A stretch of 64,000 bases of DNA. Source: Nitzschia sp. pyKryTriq1. Its lineage: Eukaryota; Bacillariophyta; Bacillariophyceae; Bacillariales; Bacillariaceae. The notes under the pieces are model-generated. The model had not been told where the DNA came from. It did no database searches and worked only from the letters and a program-made list of their open reading frames with translations. Each line of letters begins with the position of its first letter. Positions within the stretch are counted from its first letter, which is position 1. This document shows positions 29,286 through 39,194 of this stretch, piece after piece. A program made the translations under genes and the position numbers. The stretch lies in NCBI GenBank assembly GCA_956465555.1, contig OY101122.1, forward strand, positions 693,001 through 757,000, read 5' to 3'.

Positions 29286-32129
29286 ATGTCCGAGCAGTGC
29301 ACATCCGTTTCATGTCGGCTATTGCACCACGGGGCTGCAGCTGAATCTTCCTCCAAAGCTGTGATATGTATTCCGGCACCCAAATCCACAAAGGAGGGTG
29401 CCTCGTCGTCATCGTCATCCAGTGAGATTGTGTACGCTTCCCACGCTATGCTAAATGTCGCCCACCGCGTTTCGGCCCAAGTAGGTGCCAAGCATGAACC
29501 TGTTTGGAAAGTTCGCCAAACGCTGAGATCGAGCAGCCGGGGTTCGGTCAATGCAAACACAACAGTCTCGACGTACACAGCAAAAAGGGTGATTTCATGT
29601 ATCTCATTGCTGAGGAATGCCACGAAGGCGACGACTTCCGTCACTCTTGTGTGCGGCTTCTCGGATGGTACAATTTCGAGTTGGGAACGAAATAATAATG
29701 AAGACAATCAATGGGCGGAAACAGTGTTAGTGCGTGCTGATGACTCGGAATGTTGGGATGGTCGAGCTATCACTGATATTGGAGGTATTCATGAAGGCGA
29801 CTGCGGCAGAAACGTCTGTGTTGTCACGTGTTCATCGGGGGGTGCGTTTCAATTCCATGCATCCGTCGCAGATACGCCAGAAGGAAATGCCACTTTGAAA
29901 CGAACCCAGCTGATTCCGACCACGGCCAATGCGGTACGATTCAATAGGCTTGCTTCCGATGAAAATGCTACGCTGCTGTTGATAGGTACTGCCGCGCCAC
30001 GACACAACAAGATTCATGTGTTCGTTCTCTACGACGAGGTGGCCAAGGATGATCAAAAGAGTCGGCAGCCTTCTACACATTATTGCGGTGCTCTATCCGG
30101 GCATGAAGACTGGATCACCTGCTTTGACTGGCGGTCACTGGGTTCTGTGGATCATCTGGCTAGTGGAAGCCACGATGCTCGCATTCGGCTTTGGAAGTTC
30201 ACAACTACTACCTCAACCGCACTCGTGCAGGATGACACCATGCCGGCACTAGACGACGATGCTGCAGGTGATGAGGACGACGAAGATGAAGACGACGATG
30301 ACGAAGAAGAAATCGAAGAAGGAGAGTCACGATTAGAGGTCATCGTGCCGAGCAAGTCCCAAACTTCAGTTACGCTGGAAGCCCTCTTGATTGGCCACGA
30401 GGAACGTGTCACCGCTGTTGCCTGGCATCCCAATCCGCAGCCAATTTATGGCGAAGATCTCATTTTGATTTCTAGCAGTATGGACCGAAGTATTTTTATC
30501 TGGAGCGAACTCTCTGGAATTTGGACTCCCATATCTCGTGTGGGTAGTGCAGGTGGAATCCTTGGAGGTTCGATTGGCAGCAGCTTGCTTGGCTTTTTGA
30601 ACGTTCAATTGGAACCGAACGATGGTCAATGGATGATGGGTCACGGATACGGTGGCGCACTACATTTCTTCTCTTGCGAATCGGCCAGTGTGTGCGTCAC
30701 TGAGACCCCTTCACCAGAAAGAACCGTGGAGGAGCGAGCGGCTCTTTCGCCTTGGAAGGCGCAGCCTTGCCTCACTGGTCATTTTGACAATGTGACGGAT
30801 CTTTGTTGGGAAAGCACCACAGGAGAATACTTGTTGACTGCTGGTGCGGATCAAACCTGTCGCGTGTGGGCGCCGCTACCGGTGTCCAATCCCTCAAAGG
30901 ATGAATATTTCGAGGAGCGGGAGGTTTGGGTGGAAATCGCCCGGCCACAAGTGCATGGATATGATCTCTCAGCCATTACGTCGCTCTCAACACCCGACCA
31001 TAGGCATCTCTTAGTGAGTGGGGCAGATGAGAAAGAGCTGCGCGTCTTTGATGCTACCCGAACATTTGATCAGCTACTTCAGCGGGTGAATCCTCGAGTC
31101 CAACTTGCCGCGGCTGAGAGCATCAGCCAGCGGGTCGACCGTGCCTATATCCCTTCATTGGGACTTAGCAACAAGGCAACTGCTTCGGAAGGTGCAGAGC
31201 AGGACACTGGTGGTGTATCGGAGTCCAGTACGCAGTTGCCACTGGAACGAGATCTCGGTGCATTATCGTTGTGGCCTGAAATTCAGAAGCTCTATGGTCA
31301 CAATACGGAACTCACTAGGCTCACTTCGACGACCACGGCCAAGTCTGGCATGGGGATTTCCAAAGACACTGCCCAGAAGGACGTCTTAGTCGCATCCTCG
31401 GCCAAGGCTCGAGATCTAGATGCTGCTTGTATTCGATTGTGGAATGTATCGGAGAGTCGATGCGCACAAGTCCTCAAGGGAGGTCACCGTTCCACGGTCA
31501 CTGCGATGAGTTTTTCACCAGATACGCGATTCCTGGTGTCCTCCGGCAAAGACCGTAGATTGTGTGTGTGGGAACGCAAGCAAGCTACTCTTTCTGACGA
31601 AGAATCATCAATCACTTGGGGGGCTTTCGAGCTGTCTTGTGCTGTAGATGTAGCCCACAAGCGAATCGTATGGGGTGCTCACTTTTGTCCCTTCGACTCG
31701 ACCGTATTTGCCACTTGTTCTCGGGATGGGTCAGTGAAGATATGGAAATTATCTGAGCGAGTGGATGAAGAGGAAACAAAGACAAGTCTGGAGGAGACCC
31801 AAATGTTCGTTCCAAGCAGTATGGCGAGTAATGGGAAGCCCGAAGCAGTGACAAGCGTGTCGTTTGCCCCAAAAGCAATGCAAAAAGGTGCAAATACGGC
31901 TCTGCTTGCTGTGGGACTTGAAAATGGAGTGATCGAACTTTGGCTCGTGCAGCTGCATAGCCCCCCGTGCGACAGTCCTACACTCGCCCTTTTGTTTCCC
32001 CCCGCACAATGTCATATTGCAGCAGTGACAAAACTTGCTTGGAAGCCGAATAGGCCGACCGACGACAAGATGGTATTGGCGAGTTGTTCTATGGACCACG
32101 GTTGCCGAATTTTTGAAGTCCTTATTTGA
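29286..32129 (+). CDS. ELP2: Elongator complex protein 2 (WD40 repeats)
   Basis: A scaffold subunit of Elongator, which modifies wobble uridines of tRNA (cm5U/mcm5U pathway). One exon of 947 residues, somewhat longer than the ~800 of animal and yeast ELP2. WD40 blades are visible throughout: GHEDWITCFDWRS, LASGSHDARIRLWKF, GHEERVTAVAWHP, GHFDNVTDLCWES, LTAGADQTCRVW, GHRSTVTAMSFSPD, FATCSRDGSVKIWKL. ELP2-specific segments include LYGHNTELTRL, preceded by LSLWPEIQK, and LVSGADEKELRVFDATRTF. An acidic insertion (about 325-350) lies between two early blades. The length difference comes from such insertions. Confidence 0.93.
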   Translation: MSEQCTSVSCRLLHHGAAAESSSKAVICIPAPKSTKEGASSSSSSSEIVYASHAMLNVAHRVSAQVGAKHEPVWKVRQTLRSSSRGSVNANTTVSTYTAKRVISCISLLRNATKATTSVTLVCGFSDGTISSWERNNNEDNQWAETVLVRADDSECWDGRAITDIGGIHEGDCGRNVCVVTCSSGGAFQFHASVADTPEGNATLKRTQLIPTTANAVRFNRLASDENATLLLIGTAAPRHNKIHVFVLYDEVAKDDQKSRQPSTHYCGALSGHEDWITCFDWRSLGSVDHLASGSHDARIRLWKFTTTTSTALVQDDTMPALDDDAAGDEDDEDEDDDDEEEIEEGESRLEVIVPSKSQTSVTLEALLIGHEERVTAVAWHPNPQPIYGEDLILISSSMDRSIFIWSELSGIWTPISRVGSAGGILGGSIGSSLLGFLNVQLEPNDGQWMMGHGYGGALHFFSCESASVCVTETPSPERTVEERAALSPWKAQPCLTGHFDNVTDLCWESTTGEYLLTAGADQTCRVWAPLPVSNPSKDEYFEEREVWVEIARPQVHGYDLSAITSLSTPDHRHLLVSGADEKELRVFDATRTFDQLLQRVNPRVQLAAAESISQRVDRAYIPSLGLSNKATASEGAEQDTGGVSESSTQLPLERDLGALSLWPEIQKLYGHNTELTRLTSTTTAKSGMGISKDTAQKDVLVASSAKARDLDAACIRLWNVSESRCAQVLKGGHRSTVTAMSFSPDTRFLVSSGKDRRLCVWERKQATLSDEESSITWGAFELSCAVDVAHKRIVWGAHFCPFDSTVFATCSRDGSVKIWKLSERVDEEETKTSLEETQMFVPSSMASNGKPEAVTSVSFAPKAMQKGANTALLAVGLENGVIELWLVQLHSPPCDSPTLALLFPPAQCHIAAVTKLAWKPNRPTDDKMVLASCSMDHGCRIFEVLI

Positions 32130-32710
32130 ATTAATGGTGGGTTCAGATCCTTTTTATGATGATTCTTCGATGATCCTCTACTATAGAGTAATAGAGAGTA
32201 CAGTAGAGCCGAGAGCTTCTTTTTCATAGCCACTGCCACTCCCCTATATCTTATCTGTCTACCACTACGTACCTGGTAGTCACTCTCTACTCTACTAGCT
32301 AGAGAGAGAGAGTACTCGTACGAGTAGAGAGTAGACGACTCGTAGTTGCGAGTACCGTACCGGAAGCGTACCAGAGTACAGTACTGGTACTGTAGGTACC
32401 AGTACTGGTACTGCGATGGGCAAAGTCCCGGATTTAAATTTTGGTTTCAAATCGCGGCCCAACGAGTGGAACAAGTTCGAGATGTAGCTGATAGCTGGGC
32501 ACATTGGAAGACAGACCCGGAGGTAACTTTTTGCGTCAAGTTTTGGCGCAAACCAGATACGCAGAGTGAGTGAGTCGTCGTCAGTCGCCAGTAGTATGAG
32601 AGTCATTTTGAAAACCAAAGTTGCAACATAATTTACAAAGCGAAAGCAACGAGCACTTTCATTTTCAAACAATATAGAAGTAGGGCGGGCAGCAGCAAGG
32701 AAGACACGCT
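32130..32710. promoter_or_regulatory. Intergenic region with GTAC palindrome cluster
   Basis: From about 32262 to 32413 the sequence mixes AGAGAGTAC words with GTACCGGAAGCGTACC, GTACTGGTACTG and similar. It ends about 300 bp before the next start. No gene seen. Confidence 0.55.
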
Positions 32711-33679
32711 ATGGGGCATCTCTCCACAGTATTATTGACGACCTTGTTGACCAGCGTCACTGCTACCGGTACTGCAAGACTGCTCGAGCAAGACGAAGAC
32801 AACATTTTTGTGCCGCGCGACGCGTTCCTCGAACTCACGTTCGAAGACCTGTTCGTCGACGAGTGCTCGTCCTTTTTGCTGTCCAAAGCGAGCTTGCAGG
32901 ACGAAAGAATCTCGCAAGTGGAATATGCGGAGTTCCTGGACGTGGTTTGCGTGGAAGAAGGAGTTTGCGAAGAAGGGGATCCACTTCGCTACGAGTCCAT
33001 CAACAACAACCTGCAAGCACTATTCCTCAATATTGCCTGCCCTGAGGATCAAGAGGAGGGCCCGGCTGCCTGCTTCTACGACTTCAAACGAATGGGCAGC
33101 GAATATGGTTTCATCGCGGATCCGCGTACCATTCAGATAATCGACGAGAGAATATCCTCCCTCTGTTCGGCGTCATACGACGTCATCACGAGAGAAGGTA
33201 TTTTTGGAGAAAAGACCTCGAGTAGTGGTGGTGTGCAAGGAGACGAAGATCAAAAAGCACAGCCAACCATACCAAACAGGTCACCGACGAGTACTCCCAT
33301 CAACAATCCTGTCACTGTAACCACAGCAACGGCATCGCCGACGCAGCGCGATTTCAGTACGCAACCCACAACAACAACAACTGGCCAGACTCTCGAGAAA
33401 ACCCAGAGTGCGCAGCAAGCAAATAATAATGGGGGGACGGAGAATGAACAAGATCCGTACAAGCTAACATTTGGAGCGATGGCCATCATTGTTTGCCTGA
33501 CTGTTATGATTCTCTTCTGTGCGGGTGTGATCTACTTCGGAAGGACCAAGAATGCTGGTTACGACATTAATCAACCGATAGAGGGCCTGCACTCAGTCCA
33601 CAACACAAGAAACACCATTTATGATGGAAATGACGTATTTCGAGACAAGGAAGATTTTGGGAGTTACCGTGATGGATGA
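32711..33679 (+). CDS. Cys-rich type I membrane protein, family member 1
   Basis: Single exon, 322 residues. It has a signal peptide (MGHLSTVLLTTLLTSVTATG), an acidic Cys-containing ectodomain of ~150 residues, a Thr/Ser/Pro/Gln-rich stalk (about 180-250), one membrane span (MAIIVCLTVMILFCAGVIYF) and a ~55-residue cytosolic tail. The ectodomain shares a signature with the genes at 45925 and 47904: ISQxxxxEFLxxxC (here ISQVEYAEFLDVVC), later a Cys pair about 11-13 apart, then EYGF. Cell-surface or endomembrane location is inferred. It is the most diverged of the three, lacking the CC pair. It converges with the M11 protease gene, 51 bp away. Confidence 0.75.
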   Translation: MGHLSTVLLTTLLTSVTATGTARLLEQDEDNIFVPRDAFLELTFEDLFVDECSSFLLSKASLQDERISQVEYAEFLDVVCVEEGVCEEGDPLRYESINNNLQALFLNIACPEDQEEGPAACFYDFKRMGSEYGFIADPRTIQIIDERISSLCSASYDVITREGIFGEKTSSSGGVQGDEDQKAQPTIPNRSPTSTPINNPVTVTTATASPTQRDFSTQPTTTTTGQTLEKTQSAQQANNNGGTENEQDPYKLTFGAMAIIVCLTVMILFCAGVIYFGRTKNAGYDINQPIEGLHSVHNTRNTIYDGNDVFRDKEDFGSYRDG

Positions 33680-33730
33680 GACTACGGCATTCGTACAATG
33701 CAGTATAAAGTATGTTGGCGTACAATTCCG

Positions 33731-36640
33731 CTATGGTCGTCTGTTCGCGTCGAAGATATTGTGCCTGCGTTCCCTCCTTTCGAGTGCCTCAGTCGCAGTT
33801 CTGACAGATTCAGCATGAAAGACAAACGTCTCTCCGCTGGCGCTATTCAACTGAACTGATCCACGACGTACCGGCAGTACGCCTTGGCTCTCTTCAGCCT
33901 CGTCGTGGTGTGAGCTCAACGCGTGCAACCTTTCCACTGCGGTTTGAACTGACATTATTTTCTCGCTGTGTTCACGTGAAAAAACATTGGTATCTCCCAT
34001 TTGAATCGAGTTGCTGTTTAGTTTCCCCAGGAATTGCACACTTTCAGAATCATGACGTTCAGGATTGCTCCTTGATAATTCCATCCGAGAAAAGTCGTCT
34101 AGTATCCCAGATATATCATATGCCACGGACAGAGAGCTGGAGGAAGTCCCAGTACTGTGGAACGTTGGAGAGCCTGAGAGATCCAGATCTGACGGCTCGA
34201 GGCTAGCTGATAGTGTAGGGAAACTGCTCGGCGATTCACTGGGCTGGTTCGTAGTGATTGGTTGATTTTGAGTGCTCGTAGGCTCGCTTATAGTAGATAC
34301 AGGCCCTTCACTTGGAGCCACAGTGGGATTCTCTGAAGGACGCCCTGGAGTACTGGTAGACGTAGGCATTTCCCTTGGAAAGTCAGTGGGCTCATCCGAA
34401 AGATGAAAAGTGGGGTTCTCGGAGATTGGGATCATCGACGGCACCGAGGCAGCGGCAGATTGCTCGGGTTCTATCTCATGTGATGGATGGGAAATAACAG
34501 AAGGAGTCGCACTATAATATGCGCTTGGGCCTGGTGAAGGGGGAAACGTCATTGGCTCGACAACTGGAGGTGCACTTCCTCCTATAGGCGATATTTGACC
34601 CGGACTCGCCGTCGGATGAGCAGAAGGTTGTGTGGTTGGCGGCGTAGAGCTTGGGCCTGGTGAGGGGGAAACCGTCATTGGCTCGACACTTGACGGCACA
34701 CTTCCTCCTATTGACGATATTTGACCCGGAATCGCTGTCGGATGAGCAGAAGGTTGTGTGGTTGGCGATGTGAACCGTGGTTCTATTGGGTCGGCAGTAG
34801 GCGGTGGTGTTGGCTTTGGCGTTGACGACGGTGCTGGGGTTGGCTTTGGAGTTGGAGCCGGCGCTGGTCCTTGAGTGGGTTTTGGAGTTGGAGCCAGTGT
34901 GGGCTTCGGAAGAGCAGTCGTCGGGACTGGCGTTGGGCTAGCGGTCGGTGCTCTAGTAGGTTTTGGAGTCGTCGGAGAGGATGATGGCTTTGGTGGAGTC
35001 GTCGTCGGGGATGGGGTTGGGCTGGCGGTTGGTGCTCTAGTGGGTTTCGGAGTCGGACTGGATGTCGGCTTTGGAGGTGACGTCGGAGCGGGAGTTGGCT
35101 CGACAGTCGGTGCTCTAGTAGGTTTTGCAGTCGGAGTGGGCGTTGGCTCTGGTGTCGGGGCGGGCGTTGGTCTTGGTGTTGGACGAGGCGTCGGGGGCGG
35201 CGTGGGTGAACGTGTTGGCTTGACACTCGGTACTGGCGTTGGCCGCTTAGAAGGTGCTTCCGTCTTGACCGGACAGGATCCAGATTGATCGATGGAAATG
35301 CTAAGTACAACCCGGTCCACTGAATTGTTGGCACCGATAGTCATATCACAAACTAATAAGGAAAGAGACGACTTCCCACGATAGTTTTTGATCTCAAATA
35401 GTGGATTGCCATAGTCGATCCCGGCGAGCAATTCGGTTCCTCCTCCTGTATCTTCGACGATCGTCACTTGATCGATCTTCTCCTCTGTACCTCGATTGAA
35501 GAGTTTTGCACGATTAAATTGAAGAAAGTACTTCTCGTCAATTGCAATTAGCACAATATCCGAGGAATCCTCCCCAAGAAGCTTGTAGTCAACAAAGGAA
35601 GCCAAAGTCACAGAAAACGCGGTCTGTACTTTCTTCAATTGAAGGGTCCTGTCCGAGAACCAGCCAAAATGGAAGTTATTCTGACCGTTAAAGCATTTCT
35701 CCGGATACCTCTCTTCCGAATGACCACTACTCATATACGACGTGTAGTCCAAATATACTCCATTTTGATTCGCATGGGCCAAGCCAAGATTGTGCCCTAT
35801 TTCATGCATTGTAGCACTGAGGATGCCGCAAAATTTGTCGTTGTAGATGGAGCGCCAGTGATTCGTCGCCGCGGACGCCACCCAAGACCCAGTTCCTGGT
35901 GGAAGACAAACCATAACGTGGTCAACGAGCGAAGAAATGTGCTGATCTGCCGGCAGATCAAGAATGCTGTTAGCTTTGTCTATTGCCATATTTGACAATT
36001 CTGTGCGAGAGGTCAAGTCAGAGATCAGCGACTCGATGCGTACTTCCAGTATTCCATCGTTTCCGAATGGCGCCTGCTGAAAAGAAAGCTTGCCAGCAGA
36101 ACATTGCTCATATTGAGATTGCAGAGTCAACCCATTGTACCCGAATATTCTGTCCATAAACTCGGCTGCCGTAAATCCTGGTGCTGCATCTTGTGTAGTC
36201 ACGCGGAGCACTAAAACAGTGCGTTTCCCTTCTACCCCCGTTGCAAGTTTTCTCTCGTTGCGGATCCTATGGGCATCACTGCTAACACACTCCAATTCAT
36301 TTTCTCGGAAACCAACAACGGAATCTGTTTCGACTTTTCCGTTTGGTATTCGAATTATCAGGCTGCCTTCCTCTATTGATCGAGAGTATTGTTGCTGTAT
36401 TTTGTCAGGAAGTGATATTTTGAAAGATGCGTCAGATTCAAAATCCCCAAGAACTGGGCTACATAGGTGTTCCTCGTCCCAAACATTGGAATATATCGGG
36501 TAAATGGTCGATTCGCGATATATTCGGCATGTGATTGAACTTTTCTCTTTCGAATATCTAATGTCGTAGGCAAACGCAGCGAGAACAACCACCAAAACAC
36601 TGATGGCGGAGAAAAAAGGTAGTCGTCGTCGCGTAGCCAT
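33731..36640 (-). CDS. Gametolysin-type metalloprotease (peptidase M11) with Pro/Thr-rich stalk
   Basis: Single exon. The frame begins at 36697, but the ATG at 36640 directly precedes a signal-anchor ([20 protein letters not shown]), giving 969 residues. The zinc site [12 protein letters not shown] (His279, Glu280, His283, His289) fits the M11 HExxHxxGxxH pattern, with a Met-turn SYMSSG and GWFSDR downstream. M11 enzymes degrade wall or matrix glycoproteins in green algae. From about 470 to 660 the chain is almost pure Pro/Thr/Ser/Ala/Lys ([14 protein letters not shown]). It is followed by two ~43-residue tandem repeats (TTQPSAHPT...SPGPS) and more Ser/Thr/Pro sequence. The last ~130 residues are charged with no second membrane span. 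A type II or secreted protein is inferred. Confidence 0.85.
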   Translation of the reverse strand: MATRRRLPFFSAISVLVVVLAAFAYDIRYSKEKSSITCRIYRESTIYPIYSNVWDEEHLCSPVLGDFESDASFKISLPDKIQQQYSRSIEEGSLIIRIPNGKVETDSVVGFRENELECVSSDAHRIRNERKLATGVEGKRTVLVLRVTTQDAAPGFTAAEFMDRIFGYNGLTLQSQYEQCSAGKLSFQQAPFGNDGILEVRIESLISDLTSRTELSNMAIDKANSILDLPADQHISSLVDHVMVCLPPGTGSWVASAATNHWRSIYNDKFCGILSATMHEIGHNLGLAHANQNGVYLDYTSYMSSGHSEERYPEKCFNGQNNFHFGWFSDRTLQLKKVQTAFSVTLASFVDYKLLGEDSSDIVLIAIDEKYFLQFNRAKLFNRGTEEKIDQVTIVEDTGGGTELLAGIDYGNPLFEIKNYRGKSSLSLLVCDMTIGANNSVDRVVLSISIDQSGSCPVKTEAPSKRPTPVPSVKPTRSPTPPPTPRPTPRPTPAPTPEPTPTPTAKPTRAPTVEPTPAPTSPPKPTSSPTPKPTRAPTASPTPSPTTTPPKPSSSPTTPKPTRAPTASPTPVPTTALPKPTLAPTPKPTQGPAPAPTPKPTPAPSSTPKPTPPPTADPIEPRFTSPTTQPSAHPTAIPGQISSIGGSVPSSVEPMTVSPSPGPSSTPPTTQPSAHPTASPGQISPIGGSAPPVVEPMTFPPSPGPSAYYSATPSVISHPSHEIEPEQSAAASVPSMIPISENPTFHLSDEPTDFPREMPTSTSTPGRPSENPTVAPSEGPVSTISEPTSTQNQPITTNQPSESPSSFPTLSASLEPSDLDLSGSPTFHSTGTSSSSLSVAYDISGILDDFSRMELSRSNPERHDSESVQFLGKLNSNSIQMGDTNVFSREHSEKIMSVQTAVERLHALSSHHDEAEESQGVLPVRRGSVQLNSASGETFVFHAESVRTATEALERRERRHNIFDANRRP
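34500..35265 (-). repeat. Coding Pro/Thr repeats in the M11 protease
   Basis: About 500 bp (34765-35265) encode short PTP/PKPT units with near-copies such as [13 protein letters not shown] occurring twice. Next to it (about 34500-34765) lies a two-copy tandem repeat of about 130 bp encoding TTQPSAHPT...GQIS...GPS. Confidence 0.8.
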
Positions 36641-37469
36641 CCACCTTCGACCATCTTCTGCCCTACCGGTATGGTCGTTGAGCATCGCAAGGAACATTTT
36701 GCATTATCAACGCTTTAGTAGGTTGTGGTCTTCAACTGTTTTCCGTGTGGTAATGATGATTCGATGGTGTCGTGCTTCTGTTGGATAGCTCTAGCGAGGA
36801 GCAGAGAGGGGAAGTGCTTATTATGCTGTAGTAACCTCTTTCATGCCAGGACAAACGACGCGAGATTGTGGGGATCATGGCCAAATTTTATGAGCATTTT
36901 CAATAATTTGAGACCTCTGCAAGATTGAAAACTATTAAACAAATAGGGTCTCTTATGTCGTATCCATGTCGTAGGCCAAAAACACATAGCAAAAACTGCT
37001 TGTATTATTTTGTACCGGGTATGTATGATGACGTTGTTGTTGTCGAAGAAAGGAACTAGTAGTATTTACTATGATATTATTTTCGAACTTCTCTGGAGAA
37101 ATACCTCTGGTAGTACTATAGTATAGTACTGTACAGTACTGGAGAGAGAGGAGCTAGATTTTATTTTATGGCGACAACATCATTACCGAAATAACCGAAT
37201 CAAAGAAACGACAACGACCACAGCTCTTTTTTAATACAATCGGATTATAGCATACCATTCTGTCAGCTCGTTCAGATACAATGCCGAGCCGAAGAATTCT
37301 CGTCATGGAAGCTTGGCAATCGCAGATGATACGGTCGATGATTGCTGGGTTGCAGTTTGCAGTCATGCATTTTCATTTTGATTCATTCTTCCTGGTTGCC
37401 ATTTATTGGGGACATCGTACTGACTGTCGACGTCATTGACGATCTAGTCTCAAACTCGGAATGACAATT
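36641..37469. other. Intergenic region, no gene seen
   Basis: AT-rich. A short GTAC word cluster (37112-37142, GTACTGTACAGTACTGG) is present, and one TACCGGTA word lies 25 bp upstream of the M11 start. Confidence 0.5.
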
Positions 37470-38129
37470 CTATTCTCCGTCGCTACTAGTACTACTAGCA
37501 TGCGACGATACCTCACAAGTGGGTATCCTGTGATGACAAAATAGCCGTTCTTGCCAAGCAATGACAGGCAATTTGCCACTTTCAGTACATTGTATCTCAG
37601 GCATCCCCTCACAAACACTCGACTGAATCTTGCGATAGCCAGTTTTGGTGGCCTGTTCAGCAGTCCCGAGAACCTTTGAGGAGCCTTGAACCATTCTCTG
37701 AATCACCAGCTGGAGAGAGTTGGCTTCCGGTACCGATTCGATCGGATCGCAGTCTTCTTTCTCGGCCAAGCGGCACGAGCGTCCCAAATGATAGTCACCT
37801 CGTTTGGGTGAGAAGGCGCACTGACAAAATGGCTCGCACCTGACGGTCCTCCAATCCCATTTACATTCTGGATCCGTCTCGGGGATTACCTTTTGCGTCA
37901 GATATTGTTTGGCCGCTTCTCCAAATGTGTCCAGCAGTGTGCGATCGTCAAATTCACCGGCATCCACCTTGATACCGGCACCAGTAATAGTGTTGCTGCT
38001 TGAGGAGGTCGTCATTGGAGGAGAAGGCGACGACGACTCCTCGTCATCTTGTGATTGCACCAACATGATACCCCATAGTAAGCAGAAAAGGAAGATAGGA
38101 CGGAATGATCGTATTAAAAGCCGACACAT
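37470..38129 (-). CDS. Secreted Cys-rich orphan protein
   Basis: The frame is open upstream through a GTAC cluster. The ATG at 38129 starts a good signal peptide (MCRLLIRSFRPIFLFCLLWG) and gives 219 residues. After a Ser-rich spacer the mature part has about ten cysteines, most in two groups: CKWDWRTVRCEPFCQC with a following SCRLAEKEDC, and VCEGMPEIQC with a later FCHHRIPTC. No family recognised. The last 13 residues are Ser-rich and could be replaced by an unseen exon. A GTAC cluster begins only 42 bp upstream of the start. Confidence 0.65.
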   Translation of the reverse strand: MCRLLIRSFRPIFLFCLLWGIMLVQSQDDEESSSPSPPMTTSSSSNTITGAGIKVDAGEFDDRTLLDTFGEAAKQYLTQKVIPETDPECKWDWRTVRCEPFCQCAFSPKRGDYHLGRSCRLAEKEDCDPIESVPEANSLQLVIQRMVQGSSKVLGTAEQATKTGYRKIQSSVCEGMPEIQCTESGKLPVIAWQERLFCHHRIPTCEVSSHASSTSSDGE

Positions 38130-39194
38130 GGTGATGGTACCAGGTGCAACAGAGAGTGTTGTGACGACGAGATACTTGTACCGGTAGATCCTGAGACCGG
38201 TAGGTGATACAGTACTGGTACAGGTACCGGTAGGTCGGGTACTACTTGTCCTGTACCGGTACGCTACCGGGGGGTGCGATCTCTCTCTGTTAGCTACCGG
38301 TAGAGTAGAGTACCAGGTACCAGGTACAGTACGAGTACCGGTACGCACAGAGTACAGAGATACATGTATGTAGAGAAGTACAGACAGCGGCAGACGTGTC
38401 AAATGAGACGTCATCGTCGTCAATGTCTGACCGTGACTCAAAATTCTCCAAGACTGGTTGACGTCGCCGGTTTATTACAAGTATGCAGGTACCAGGTACT
38501 GTATGCGCATGATGGCATGGCGCGCGCATGGCACGGATCTTCGCTCGCGCCGCCTGTGGCACCTGGTAGTGTACCAGTACTGGTACTGTACGAGTACAGT
38601 ACCCGTACTCTGTATGTTTTTTTCTTCGGTGTTCTCGCGAATTTGCTATTGGTTCGTTCTGATTTCTGATGTTCTGTCGGAGCCTTGGCAGGTTTTCCAT
38701 CTTCCATCCACAGTTCTAATCCTGTAGTCTATCCGGTACCTGGTACACTCAGCTTCGTTGTAACGAAGCGTCAATGACCACAGGAAACTTTTCGATTGCC
38801 ACAAAACAGTTGCTTTCAACCGCAAGGTATGTCAACTCGCAATGACTGGAAGGCAATAAATGAGGCCTCTGCATCTGCATCGTCTCGGTCTCGTCGTCGT
38901 CGAAGGAAGTGGGTCATTTTTGTTGGAAACGGTTCGGCATTATTTATTGCTGGTTTTCTGTTTTTTTCGAAAGTTCTTTTTTGAATGCCAATGCTCTAAA
39001 ATCGCCAAATTCCAAATCGATCTACAGTAGCTAGATTGTCGCGCGCTCCGACTGACTCACCCTATTGCAATATCAATATTGTACACTCTTGTTGATACCG
39101 GTACAGTACGTGCAACTCCAGAATCAGCATTGGTGACATATTGACCTCTTCCGTTAGCAGTATCTTTCCGTACAGAGTGTAGGTTACGATCACC
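38130..39194. promoter_or_regulatory. Intergenic region with two GTAC palindrome clusters
   Basis: Clusters lie at 38171-38350 and 38487-38600, with a single ACCGGTAC near 39098, between divergent genes. Frames crossing them translate into Tyr/Thr/Val/Pro-rich nonsense caused by the repeats. Confidence 0.55.

Noticed and set aside
34875-35288. 138-codon plus-strand frame rich in Gly/Val (GVGVG)
   Set aside because: Exact antisense of the Pro/Thr repeat of the M11 protease. The composition is a by-product of the repeat.
37470-38441. Extension of the Cys-rich secreted protein up to 38441
   Set aside because: The extra N-terminal residues come from translated GTAC repeats. The ATG at 38129 begins a good signal peptide.
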